Shown piece by piece: positions 41,776 to 50,299 of a stretch of 64,000 nt of DNA; positions within the stretch are counted from its first letter, which is position 1; each line of letters starts with the position of its first letter. Source of the stretch: Streptomyces sp. NBC_00193 (GTDB lineage Bacteria > Actinomycetota > Actinomycetes > Streptomycetales > Streptomycetaceae); the NCBI RefSeq assembly GCF_026342735.1, contig NZ_JAPEMM010000002.1, forward strand, positions 1,364,001 through 1,428,000, given 5' to 3'. The notes beneath the pieces are model-generated. The model did no database searches and had not been told where the DNA came from. It saw only the letters and a program-made list of their open reading frames with translations. The translations under genes were made by a program, and so were the position numbers.

Positions 41776-43599
41776 TTGCAGGAGATCACCGTCCCACCCG
41801 TCGTCACGGGCTCACCCGTCGGCGGCCTCGCCGATGCCGTCTTCCTGCACGCCCGCGAGGACCCCGGCCGGGTCGTGCTCGGCCGCAAGTCGGACGGGGT
41901 CTGGGGCGACGTGACCTCCGGCGAGCTGGCCTCCGAGGTGCTCGGGCTCGCCAAGGGGCTGCTGGCGCAGGGCATCCGCTTCGGGGACCGGGTCGCGATC
42001 ATGTCCCGTACCCGGTACGAGTGGACGCTCTTCGACTTCGCCCTGTGGGCGATCGGCGCCCAGCCGGTCCCCGTCTATCCCTCGTCCTCCGCCGAGCAGG
42101 TGCACTGGATCCTCTACGACTCCGGGTGCACGGCCTGTGTGGTGGAGGACGAGGACCAGGCCATGACCGTCGGATCGGTGATCGAGCGGCTGCCGCGGCT
42201 GCTCCGGCTGTGGCAGCTGGACGCGGGCGCCGTGGACGGGCTCGTCCGGGACGGGCTCCAGGTCTCCGAGGACGTCGTGCACCGGCACCGGAGCGCGGTG
42301 ACGCCCGACGCGACGGCCACCGTCATCTACACCTCGGGGACCACCGGCCGCCCCAAGGGCTGTGTGCTGACGCACGCCAATTTCATGTTCGAGGCCGACA
42401 CGATGGTGACCCGCTGGGAGTCCGTCTTCCAGGCCCGGCCCGGCGAGCAGCCGTCCACCCTGCTGTTCCTGCCGCTCGCCCACGTCTTCGGGCGGATGGT
42501 GGAGGTGGCGGCCGTCCGCGCCCGGGTGAAGCTCGGGCACCAGCCGGTGCTGGCGGCGGCCGAACTGCTGCCGGACCTGGCCGCGTTCCGGCCCACGTTC
42601 GTGCTCGGGGTGCCGTACGTCTTCGAGAAGGTCTTCGCCGCCGCCCGCCGCAAGGCCGAGACCGAGGGCCGGACGGGGCCCTTCGACCGGGCGGTGGACA
42701 CGGCCGTACGGTACGCGGAGGCGCGCGAGCAGAAGGCGTTCGGTACCGGGCCCGGGCCTTCGGCGAAGCTGCGCATGGAGCACCAGCTGTTCGAGAAGCT
42801 GGTGTACGGGAAGGTCCGCGAGGCGCTGGGCGGCAGGGTGCGGTACGCCATGTCCGGCGGCTCCGCGATGTCGCGCCGGCTGGGGCTGTTCTTCGACGGC
42901 GCCGGGGTCACGGTCTTCGAGGGCTACGGGCTGACGGAGTCCTGCGCGGCGGCCACGGCGAACCCGCCCGGGGCCATCAAGTACGGCACCGTCGGGCAGC
43001 CGATCCCCGGCGGTACGGTGCACATCGCCGACGACGGGGAGATCTGGCTGTACGGAGCCCACGTCTTCTCCGGGTACCTCAACGACCCCGATGCCACGGA
43101 GGCCGTCCTGCGGGACGGCTGGCTGGCGACGGGGGACCTGGGGCGTCTCGACGCGGACGGGTACCTCACGATCACGGGGCGCAAGAAGGAGATCCTGGTG
43201 ACCTCCAACGGCAAGAGCGTCGCGCCGGCCGCCCTGGAGGAGCGGGTCCGCTCGCATCCGCTCGTCTCCCAGTGCGTCCTGGTGGGCAACGACCGTCCGT
43301 ACATCGCGGCCCTGCTCACCCTGGACATGGAGGGGGTCGCGCACTGGATGGCGATGCGCGGCCGCCCCCGGCTGCCGGCGGCGGAGCTGGTGCTCGACCC
43401 CGATCTGACGGCGGAGGTCCGCCGGTCGGTGGTGGCGGCCAACACCCTGGTCTCCCAGGCCGAGTCGATCCGCACGTTCCGCGTGCTGGCCGAGCAGTTC
43501 ACCGAGGAACGGGGGCTGCTGACTCCCTCGCTGAAGCTGAAGCGGCGGGCCATAGAGAAGGTCTACGCCAAGGAGGTGGCGGCCCTCTACCAGTCCTGA
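41776..43599 (+). CDS. Long-chain acyl-CoA synthetase (AMP-forming)
   Basis: A 607-residue adenylate-forming enzyme. P-loop YTSGTTGRPKGCVLTHAN is near residue 180, followed by PLAHVFGRMVEV, the ATP-binding EGYGLTESCAA, WLATGDLGRLDADGYLTITGRKKE, and the late TPSLKLKRRAIEKVYAKE that carries the C-terminal catalytic Lys region. It activates fatty acids with ATP and CoA. The start is TTG 41776, preceded by GAGGAGC; no other start nearby has a better site. It precedes a Liv-type ABC operon on the same strand, a frequent pairing, but with a 144-base gap and separate promoter space. Confidence 0.93.
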   Translation: MQEITVPPVVTGSPVGGLADAVFLHAREDPGRVVLGRKSDGVWGDVTSGELASEVLGLAKGLLAQGIRFGDRVAIMSRTRYEWTLFDFALWAIGAQPVPVYPSSSAEQVHWILYDSGCTACVVEDEDQAMTVGSVIERLPRLLRLWQLDAGAVDGLVRDGLQVSEDVVHRHRSAVTPDATATVIYTSGTTGRPKGCVLTHANFMFEADTMVTRWESVFQARPGEQPSTLLFLPLAHVFGRMVEVAAVRARVKLGHQPVLAAAELLPDLAAFRPTFVLGVPYVFEKVFAAARRKAETEGRTGPFDRAVDTAVRYAEAREQKAFGTGPGPSAKLRMEHQLFEKLVYGKVREALGGRVRYAMSGGSAMSRRLGLFFDGAGVTVFEGYGLTESCAAATANPPGAIKYGTVGQPIPGGTVHIADDGEIWLYGAHVFSGYLNDPDATEAVLRDGWLATGDLGRLDADGYLTITGRKKEILVTSNGKSVAPAALEERVRSHPLVSQCVLVGNDRPYIAALLTLDMEGVAHWMAMRGRPRLPAAELVLDPDLTAEVRRSVVAANTLVSQAESIRTFRVLAEQFTEERGLLTPSLKLKRRAIEKVYAKEVAALYQS

Positions 43600-43743
43600 C
43601 GCGCGCCACCGCCGCGCTGCGACGCGATCACGCCGACGGTCCGAACCGTTACCTGACGGGCCGTCACTTTACTTGTCGTTGATATTGACGATGCGTCAGG
43701 TCACGCACAGAATGCGGGGATTCCGACCGGAGGGGATCCACAC

Positions 43744-45009
43744 ATGTTGCGACCGATCCGCACCCTGGCCGCCGCGGCAGCGGCGCTCGCGCTCGTCTCC
43801 GCCTGCAACTCCGCCTCCAACAGCGCCTCCCCCGACAAGCCGGGAGTGGCCGGCGGCAACTCCCGCGGGGTGACCGCCGACTCGATCAAGGTCGGCGGCA
43901 TCGTTTCGATGACCAGCGCCAGCGGCTACAGCAAGAAGGACACCGACCTCGGGGCCAAGGCCCGCTACGCGAGAGCCAACGCCGAGGGCGGGATCAACGG
44001 GCGCAAGATCGACTACATCGGCGCCGAGGACGACGGGCAGGACCCCGCCAAGAACCTGGCGGCGGCCCGCAAGCTCGTCCAGCAGGACAAGGTCTTCGCG
44101 GTCTCCCCCATGAGCTCGGTCACCTTCACCGGCGCCGACTTCCTGGAGCAGGAGAAGGTGCCCACCTTCGGCTGGGGCACGCTCCCCTCCTTCTGCGGCC
44201 CCAAGTACATCTACGGGTTCAACGGCTGCCTCGTCCCCACCCCCGGCGGCACCATCAACCAGACCTGGCCCGAGGGCATCGGCCAGGTCCTCGGCGGCGC
44301 CGCGGGCAAGTCGGTCGCGATCATCGCCAACGACAGCGACGCCGGAAAGTTCGGCGTGCGCACCTTCCAGCAGGGCTTCACCAGCGCCGGCTTCAAGGTC
44401 TCCTACGCCAAGGCCTCGGTGCCCGGCACCGCCGTGCCGAGCGACTGGTCGGCGTACGTCAAGGAGATCCTGGAGAGCAACGGCGGCAAGGCCCCGGACG
44501 CGGTCGTGTCCGTCATGCAGACCCCCAACAACATCGGGCTGTTCACCTCGCTCAAGCGCAGCGGGTACAAGGGGCTGCTCTCCGACCCGACCGACTACGA
44601 CCCGGGTCTGCTCGCCAAGGACGCCACCAAGATGGCCCTCGACGGCGTGCACGTCCTGCTCCAGTTCGAGCCGTTCGAGTCCACGAACCCGAAGATGGCC
44701 CAGTTCAAGGCCGACATCAAGGCCGCCAACGGCGGGCAGGACATCCCCCTCAACATGCACATGATGACGGGCTACATGTCCGCCGACCTGTTCGTGTCGA
44801 TCGCGCAGAAGGCCGGCAAGGGCCTGACCGTCGAGTCCTTCCAGGCCGCCGCGCAGGGCTTCTCCGACACCGGCACCCTCGTCGGCGACCGTGCGGAGCC
44901 CAAGGGCCAGAAGGACAGCTTCGGCTGCGGGGCGCTTGTCCAGCTGAAGAACGGCGCGTACGAGGTCTCCGTACCGTTCAAGTGCTACGAGCCCATCCCC
45001 TTCAAGTAG
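43744..45009 (+). CDS. Liv-type ABC transporter substrate-binding lipoprotein
   Basis: A 421-residue periplasmic-binding-protein-like lipoprotein. The signal LAAAAAALALVSAC ends in a lipobox with Cys near residue 21. The mature domain is type I, Leu/Ile/Val-binding: SIKVGGIVSMTSASGYSKKD, KARYARANAEGGINGRKI, and DDGQDPAKNLAAARKLVQQD, followed by ANDSDAGKFGVRTFQQGF. It binds a branched-chain amino acid or another small ligand such as a fatty-acid-derived or aromatic compound. It is the first gene of the operon, 16 bases before the fused permease gene. Confidence 0.93.
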   Translation: MLRPIRTLAAAAAALALVSACNSASNSASPDKPGVAGGNSRGVTADSIKVGGIVSMTSASGYSKKDTDLGAKARYARANAEGGINGRKIDYIGAEDDGQDPAKNLAAARKLVQQDKVFAVSPMSSVTFTGADFLEQEKVPTFGWGTLPSFCGPKYIYGFNGCLVPTPGGTINQTWPEGIGQVLGGAAGKSVAIIANDSDAGKFGVRTFQQGFTSAGFKVSYAKASVPGTAVPSDWSAYVKEILESNGGKAPDAVVSVMQTPNNIGLFTSLKRSGYKGLLSDPTDYDPGLLAKDATKMALDGVHVLLQFEPFESTNPKMAQFKADIKAANGGQDIPLNMHMMTGYMSADLFVSIAQKAGKGLTVESFQAAAQGFSDTGTLVGDRAEPKGQKDSFGCGALVQLKNGAYEVSVPFKCYEPIPFK

Positions 45010-45025
45010 GGGCAAGGGAAACCGA

Positions 45026-47959
45026 ATGGGAGATCTGCTCGCCTTCGTCCTGAGCGGTCTGGTGTCCGGCGCCCTGTACGCACTGCTCGCCACCGGGCTG
45101 GTGCTGTCGTACTCGGCGTCCGGGCTGTTCAACTTCGCGCACGGGGCCACCGCCTACCTGTGCGCGCTCACCTTCTACGAACTGCACTCCGGACTCGGCT
45201 GGCCGGCCGTCCCGGCGGCACTGCTGGTGGTCCTGGTCCTGGCGCCCGGGCTCGGGTGGGCGCTGGACCGGCTGATGTTCCGGCGGCTCGCGCAGGTCGG
45301 CGAGACGGCCCAGATCGTGGCCACCATCGGGCTCCTGGTCGCCCTGCCGGCGGCCGGGCTGTGGGCGGTGGAGCTCCTGACCGACGCGGGAGCGCCGCTC
45401 AAGCCCGCGGAGAACCAGTTCGGGCTGCCGGGGGTGGGGCCGAGCCCCGCCACGTCCTGGCAGCTCACCGCGGACGTGGGCATCGACTCCGACCAGCTGA
45501 TCACCTGGGTGGCCACGGCGCTGGTGGCCGTCGCCCTGTGGGTGCTGATGCGGCACACCCGGCTGGGGCTGCGGCTGCGGGCCGCCGTCGACAACCGCTC
45601 GCTCACCGAGCTGCGCGGGATCGACGCCGACCGGCTGTCCTCGGTGGCGTGGATGATCGCCTCGGGGCTGGCCGGGCTGGCGGGGGTCCTGGCGACTCCG
45701 CTGCTGGGGCTGTCCGCGCACGATTTCACGCTGTTCCTGTTCGTGTCGGCCACGGCGGCCGTCATCGGACGGTTCGCCTCCGTCCCGCTCGCCTTCGCGG
45801 GCGGGCTGGGGCTCGGCGTCCTGCAGAACCTGGTCGTCGGCTACGCGTCCTTCGCCGACTCCATCACCGGCTTCAGGACGGCCGTGCCCTTCCTGATCCT
45901 GTTCGGCGGGCTGCTGGTGCTCACCCGGCGGGCCCGGGCGGCCGGGACCGCCGCCGTCGACGTGGCCTCTCCCGACCATCTGGCCGGGGCCCCGTGGGGG
46001 CGGCGGTGGGGGGTGTGGGCCGTGGGCGCGGTACTGCTGTGCACGGCCTTCTACACCGTGACCACCCCGTTCTGGAGCGGGCTCCTCGCCCAAGGGCTCG
46101 CGCTGGCCCTGGTGTTCATGTCCTTCACCGTGGTCACCGGGCTCGGGGCGATGGTGTCCCTGGCCCAGGGCACCTTCGTGACCGGGGCCGCGCTGGTGGC
46201 CGGACTGCTGATGAGCCGCGGGTGGCCGTTCTTCGCGGCGCTGGCGGTCGGCACCTGCGTGGCCGCCGTCCTGGGAGCACTGGTCGCGCTGCCCGCACTG
46301 CGGCTCGGCGGGCGCTCCCTGGCCCTGGCGACGCTGGCCCTGGCCTTCCTGGCGGACCAGGTGCTCTTCCAGATGCGGTGGCTGCGCAACGGGGACTCCG
46401 GCTGGTCGATCCCGCGGCCCGTCATCGGACCGGTGGACCTCTCCGACGACCGGGCACTGGGGGTGGCGCTGGTCCTGCTGGTCGCGGCGGTCGCCGCCGG
46501 GCTGAGCGCGCTGCGGGGCTCCCCCTCGGGCCGGGCGATGCTCGCCGTACGGTCGGCTCCCGCGGCCGCGATGGCCTCCGGGGTGTCCGTGCTGCGGACG
46601 AAGCTGCTGCTGTTCACGCTGTCGGCGGGGCTGGCCGGGTTCGGGGGCGTGATGTACGCCTCGTACAACACCCGGATCACCGCCACCGACTTCACGGCGA
46701 TGACCGGGCTGGTGTGGCTGGCGGTGGTCGTAGCGGCGGGTGTGCGCAGGCCGCAGTACGCGGTGGTGGCGGGGCTGGTCTTCGCCGTCGCTCCGCGGGT
46801 GATGGCGGACTACGTGACGGAGTCGGCGCACCTGCCGGTGATCCTGTTCGGGCTGGCGGGGTTGGCCCTGGCCAACGATCCCGACGGGTACTGCGCGGCG
46901 GTGCCGGTGCGGCGGGCCCGGCGGCGGGCGGGTTCCGCGGCCGCGGCGGGCGCCTCGGCCGGGGCCGTGCCCGCGGCCCGGGGCGTCGGCAAGGCCGAGG
47001 TCGAGGCCGCAGTCGTTCCCGCGGCCCGGGTGGGCGGCGGAGCCGGGGTGGGCCCTGCGGGGCTTTCCCCCACCCCGCCCCTTCCCGAAACCGGGGCTCC
47101 GCCCCAGACCCCGGCCCTCGAACGCCGGGCGGGCTGGAATTCAGCCCCGCCGGTGGGGAACTTGCCGCCCGCAGGGCAACCGTCCGCAGCCGGGCCGACT
47201 GCGAACCAGTCCGCTCGGGAACAGCCGGCCCGGGAACAGGCCACCCCGGCGGAGCCGCTCGCGGAGCCGCCCGCCCTGGAGCTGCGCGGTGTCACCGCCG
47301 GGTACGACGGGGGGCTCGTGCTGCACGGCGTGGACCTCGTCGTGCGGCGCGGCGAGATCCTCGCCGTGCTCGGGCCCAACGGGGCCGGGAAGAGCACCGC
47401 CTGCCGGGTGGCGGCCGGAGCACTGCCGGTCACCGGCGGGACCGTCCGCGTGGCCGGGCGGGACGCCACCCGCGACGGCGCCGTGGGCCGCTCCCGGGCG
47501 GGGGTGCTGCTCGCACCCGAGGGCCGGGGGATCTTCCCCTCGCTCAGCATCGAGGAGAACCTCGCCCTCTACCTGAGGGACCCGGGCGAACGCGACGCGG
47601 TCTACGACAGGTTCCCCCGGCTGCGCGAGCGACGCGCGGTCCCCGCCGGGTCGTTGTCCGGCGGCGAGCAGCAGATGCTGGCGCTCGCACCGCTGTTGCA
47701 GCGACCGCCCGGGGTGCTGATCGCGGACGAGCCCTCCCTCGGGCTCGCCCCGCGCGTGGTGGACGAGGTGTACGGGCTGCTCATGGAGCTCCGCGCCGCC
47801 GGCACCGCGCTGCTGCTGGTGGAGGAGAAGGCGGCCGAGATCCTCGGGATCGCCGACACCGTCGCCTACCTCTCGCAGGGCCGCGTCTCCTGGTGCGGAC
47901 CCCGCTCCGAGGTGGAGGCGGACCGGCTGACCGAGGCCTACCTGGGGATGGCGACATGA
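45026..47959 (+). CDS. Three-part LivH-LivM-LivF fusion: two permeases and an ATPase in one chain
   Basis: A 977-residue protein. Residues 1-290 are LivH-like (LSGLVSGALYALLATGLVLSY; LRGIDADRLSSVAWMIASG). Residues 320-630 are LivM-like (LALVFMSFTVVTGLGAMVSLAQGT; TKLLLFTLSAGLAGFGGVM). About residues 635-755 form a disordered Ala/Pro/Gly linker. Residues 756-977 are LivF-like: Walker A GPNGAGKSTACRV, signature LSGGEQQMLALA, Walker B LIADEPSLGLAP. LivHM fusions are known; joining LivF too is unusual. The linker includes DNA resembling an intergenic repeat (47063-47158), and no good internal start for LivF is visible, so the ATPase appears tethered. Start ATG 45026 follows AAGGGAA. Confidence 0.88.
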   Translation: MGDLLAFVLSGLVSGALYALLATGLVLSYSASGLFNFAHGATAYLCALTFYELHSGLGWPAVPAALLVVLVLAPGLGWALDRLMFRRLAQVGETAQIVATIGLLVALPAAGLWAVELLTDAGAPLKPAENQFGLPGVGPSPATSWQLTADVGIDSDQLITWVATALVAVALWVLMRHTRLGLRLRAAVDNRSLTELRGIDADRLSSVAWMIASGLAGLAGVLATPLLGLSAHDFTLFLFVSATAAVIGRFASVPLAFAGGLGLGVLQNLVVGYASFADSITGFRTAVPFLILFGGLLVLTRRARAAGTAAVDVASPDHLAGAPWGRRWGVWAVGAVLLCTAFYTVTTPFWSGLLAQGLALALVFMSFTVVTGLGAMVSLAQGTFVTGAALVAGLLMSRGWPFFAALAVGTCVAAVLGALVALPALRLGGRSLALATLALAFLADQVLFQMRWLRNGDSGWSIPRPVIGPVDLSDDRALGVALVLLVAAVAAGLSALRGSPSGRAMLAVRSAPAAAMASGVSVLRTKLLLFTLSAGLAGFGGVMYASYNTRITATDFTAMTGLVWLAVVVAAGVRRPQYAVVAGLVFAVAPRVMADYVTESAHLPVILFGLAGLALANDPDGYCAAVPVRRARRRAGSAAAAGASAGAVPAARGVGKAEVEAAVVPAARVGGGAGVGPAGLSPTPPLPETGAPPQTPALERRAGWNSAPPVGNLPPAGQPSAAGPTANQSAREQPAREQATPAEPLAEPPALELRGVTAGYDGGLVLHGVDLVVRRGEILAVLGPNGAGKSTACRVAAGALPVTGGTVRVAGRDATRDGAVGRSRAGVLLAPEGRGIFPSLSIEENLALYLRDPGERDAVYDRFPRLRERRAVPAGSLSGGEQQMLALAPLLQRPPGVLIADEPSLGLAPRVVDEVYGLLMELRAAGTALLLVEEKAAEILGIADTVAYLSQGRVSWCGPRSEVEADRLTEAYLGMAT
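47063..47158 (+). repeat. Streptomycete intergenic-type GC-rich repeat inside a reading frame
   Basis: The stretch holds CGGGGCTCCGCCCCAGACCC, then CTCGAACGCCGGGCGGGCTG and GAATTCAGCCCCGCCGG. I recall this arrangement (GGGGCTCCGCCCCAGACCCCG ... CGCCGG ... GGCTGAATTCAGCC) as a common dispersed intergenic element in Streptomyces genomes; no search was made. Here it is translated as part of the LivM-LivF linker. Confidence 0.6.
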
Positions 47960-48759
47960 GCGCGGGCGAAGCCCCGTACGAGGGGACGCACGAAGGGACG
48001 TACGTCCTGGAGGCCCGCGGCGTCAGTGTCCGGTTCGGCGGGGTCAAGGCGCTGACGGGCGTGGACCTCGGGATCCGGGCCGGCGAGGTGTGCGGGCTGA
48101 TCGGGCCGAACGGGGCCGGGAAGACCACCCTGTTCGACGTGCTGTCCGGGATCCGGCGGCCCGACCAGGGCCGGATGCTGCTCGACGGGGTGGACGTCAC
48201 CCGGCGCTCCCCCGTCTGGCGGGCCCGGCACGGGATGCGCCGGACCTTCCAGCGCCAGCAGTTGTTCGGGCAGCTCAGTGTGGCCGACAACGTCCTCGTC
48301 GCGCAGGAGTGGCGGGGCGGGGGCGGCGGTTTCGCCGCCGATCTGGTCGCCTCGCCCACCCGCCGCCGCCGCGAGCGGGAGCGGCGGGAGCGGGCCGCGC
48401 GCGTGCTGGCCGACTGCGGCATCGGCGCGCTCGGGGACGCGTACGCCGGCGGTCTGCCGGTGGGGCGGGCCCGGATGGTCGAGCTGGCCCGCGCCGTGGC
48501 CGATCCGCCCCGGGTGCTGCTCCTGGACGAGCCCGCGTCGGGCATGTCCGCGCCCGAACGCGAGCAGCTGGCGGCGGTCGTGCGCCGGCTCGCCGAGGAG
48601 GAGGGCTGTGCGGTGCTGCTGGTCGAGCACAACGTCGCCTTCGTGATGGACCTCTGCACCCGGGTGGTGGTCCTGGACCTGGGCACCGTCCTCGCCGAGG
48701 GCACGGCCGCCGAGGTACGGGCCAACGCGCTGGTCCGGGAGGCGTACCTGGGGGCGTAG
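47956..48759 (+). CDS. Liv-type ABC transporter ATPase, LivG
   Basis: A 267-residue ATP-binding subunit starting at ATG 47956, which overlaps the fusion stop by four bases. Walker A is GPNGAGKTTLFDVLSG, the Q-loop is RTFQRQQLFGQLSVADN, the region before Walker B reads GLPVGRARMVELARAV (a diverged signature, with LPVGR in place of LSGGQ-like LPYGQ), Walker B is LLLDEPASGM and the H-loop is LLVEHNVAFVM. It completes the transporter: one binding protein, the LivHMF chain and LivG. Confidence 0.93.
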   Translation: MSAGEAPYEGTHEGTYVLEARGVSVRFGGVKALTGVDLGIRAGEVCGLIGPNGAGKTTLFDVLSGIRRPDQGRMLLDGVDVTRRSPVWRARHGMRRTFQRQQLFGQLSVADNVLVAQEWRGGGGGFAADLVASPTRRRRERERRERAARVLADCGIGALGDAYAGGLPVGRARMVELARAVADPPRVLLLDEPASGMSAPEREQLAAVVRRLAEEEGCAVLLVEHNVAFVMDLCTRVVVLDLGTVLAEGTAAEVRANALVREAYLGA

Positions 48760-48775
48760 GACCTCCACGCTCCTG

Positions 48776-48809
48776 TTCCCGCCGTACGGATTCACCCGTA
48801 CGGCGGGAA
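48776..48809 (+). terminator. Perfect 14-bp hairpin after livG
   Basis: TTCCCGCCGTACGG and CCGTACGGCGGGAA pair perfectly around ATTCAC, 16 bases after the livG stop. This is the probable terminator of the Liv operon. Confidence 0.8.
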
Positions 48810-48834
48810 TAGGCCACGCCGGGGCCCGGTTGTC

Positions 48835-48876
48835 GCCGGTCGTACGGGCCTGCCCGCCGGCGCCCGTACGACCGGC
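48835..48876. promoter_or_regulatory. Perfect 15-bp inverted repeat before the aldo/keto reductase gene
   Basis: GCCGGTCGTACGGGC and GCCCGTACGACCGGC enclose 12 bases, 42 bases before the start at 48919. It shares the CCGTACG core with the hairpin just upstream. It may be a second terminator or an operator/leader hairpin of the reductase gene. Confidence 0.55.
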
Positions 48877-48918
48877 AGTCAGCACCCGCACCAGCGACGA
48901 CCAGAGGGAACGACCGAC

Positions 48919-49767
48919 GTGAACCAGGTCCCCGGCATCAAGCTCAACAACGGCACGCTCATGCCCCAGCTCGGCTACGGCGTCTGGCAGGTTCCGGACG
49001 CCGAGGCGGAGCAGGCCGTCCGGACCGCGCTGGAGGCGGGCTACCGCAGCATCGACACGGCCGCCATCTACGGCAACGAGGAGGGCACCGGCAAGGCCAT
49101 CGCCTCCGCCGGAGTGCCGCGCGAGGAGCTCTTCGTCACCACCAAGCTGTGGAACGGCAAGTCCGAGACCTGGGGCCGGGACAACGTCCTGCGCGAGTTC
49201 GACGCCTCGCTCGCCAAGCTGGGCCTCGACGAGATCGACCTGTACCTGATCCACTGGCCGCGCCCGATGCGCGACGACTTCCTCGCCATCTGGAAGACCT
49301 TCGAGGAGATCGCGCAGAGCGGCCGCGCCAAGGCCGTCGGCGTGTCCAACTTCCGCCCCGCCGACCTGGAACGGCTCGGCGCCGAAAGCTCCCTGGTCCC
49401 GGCCGTGAACCAGATCGAGCTGCACCCGCTGCTCCCCCAGGGCGAGCTGCGCGCCCTGCACGCGCGCCTGGGCATCGCCACCGAGGCCTGGTCCCCGCTC
49501 GGTCAGGGCAAGGACCTGCTGACCCTGCCCGCCGTCACCGCGATCGCCGCCAAGCACGGCCGCTCGGCCGCGCAGGTGGTCCTGCGCTGGCACCTCCAGC
49601 TGGGCAACGTCGTGATCCCCAAGTCCGTGACCCCGGCGCGGATCCGGGAGAACCTCGACGTCTTCGGCTTCGAGCTGGACGCCGAGGACGTGGCCGCGCT
49701 GGACGCGCTCGGCGCGGGTGGGGCGGGCCGCCGGATCGGTCCCGACCCGGCCGAGTTCGACTACTGA
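48919..49767 (+). CDS. Aldo/keto reductase
   Basis: A 282-residue NADPH-dependent reductase of the AKR superfamily. N-terminus IKLNNGTLMPQLGYGVWQV; the catalytic Asp and Tyr in RSIDTAAIYGNEEGTG; Lys in TTKLWNG; His in DLYLIHWPRP; cofactor region VIPKSVTPARIREN. All four catalytic residues are present. It reduces aldehydes and ketones (2,5-diketo-D-gluconate reductase-like enzymes are the closest pattern). GTG 48919 follows AGAGGGAA. The lectin-domain gene follows seven bases after its stop, so the two are probably co-transcribed. Confidence 0.93.
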   Translation: MNQVPGIKLNNGTLMPQLGYGVWQVPDAEAEQAVRTALEAGYRSIDTAAIYGNEEGTGKAIASAGVPREELFVTTKLWNGKSETWGRDNVLREFDASLAKLGLDEIDLYLIHWPRPMRDDFLAIWKTFEEIAQSGRAKAVGVSNFRPADLERLGAESSLVPAVNQIELHPLLPQGELRALHARLGIATEAWSPLGQGKDLLTLPAVTAIAAKHGRSAAQVVLRWHLQLGNVVIPKSVTPARIRENLDVFGFELDAEDVAALDALGAGGAGRRIGPDPAEFDY

Positions 49768-49774
49768 GCCGCCG

Positions 49775-50215
49775 GTGAGCGAGCCGACGAGAGGGACGAG
49801 GGCGCCCGACGGCGTCTACCGGATCCGCAATGCCGCCAGCGGGCTGCTGCTCCAGGTGGAGGGCGGCAACCGGGTCTGGGTCGGGCCGGACGGCGAACCG
49901 GCCGCGGCCCGGCAGTGGGAGATCACCCCGGTGCACAGCGGCGGCGGGATCTTCCACCTGGTCAGCGTCCACAACGGCAAGCGGCTCGACGTCGCGAACG
50001 CCTCGACCGAGAGCGGCACCCGGGTCCAAGTGTGGAAGGCGAACGCCTTCGGGGCGCAGGAGTGGGTCGTGGAGGAGCACCTCGACGACCCCGGCGTGGT
50101 CTCGCTGATCGCCGCGATCAGCGGTCTGCCGCTGGAGGCGGACGCGGAGGGCCGGGCCCGGCAGTGCGAGGACACCGACTCCCCGGCGCAGTGGTGGCGC
50201 CTGGAGCCCGCCTGA
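49775..50215 (+). CDS. Ricin-type beta-trefoil lectin domain protein
   Basis: A 146-residue single-domain protein. Three repeats carry the QxW-type signature: AARQWEITPV, AQEWVVEEHL and PAQWWRLEPA, each preceded by a pattern such as YRIRNAASGLLLQVEGG or HLVSVHNGKRLDVANAS. Such trefoils bind sugars. It has no signal peptide from GTG 49775, so it appears cytosolic, which is unusual for a carbohydrate-binding module. The ribosome-binding site is weak and translation may depend on coupling to the reductase gene. Its ligand is unknown. Confidence 0.85.
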   Translation: MSEPTRGTRAPDGVYRIRNAASGLLLQVEGGNRVWVGPDGEPAAARQWEITPVHSGGGIFHLVSVHNGKRLDVANASTESGTRVQVWKANAFGAQEWVVEEHLDDPGVVSLIAAISGLPLEADAEGRARQCEDTDSPAQWWRLEPA

Positions 50216-50299
50216 GGACGGGGCGGGGGCGGGGGGCGGTGACCCGTCGCCTCTCCGCCCGCCCTGCCCACGCCCTGCCCTCGCCCTGCCCCCCGCCCG

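Noticed and set aside
50225..50298. CCCTGCC tandem-like run after the lectin gene
   Set aside because: Short, imperfect and of the base composition expected at GC-rich gene ends; no support as a functional repeat.
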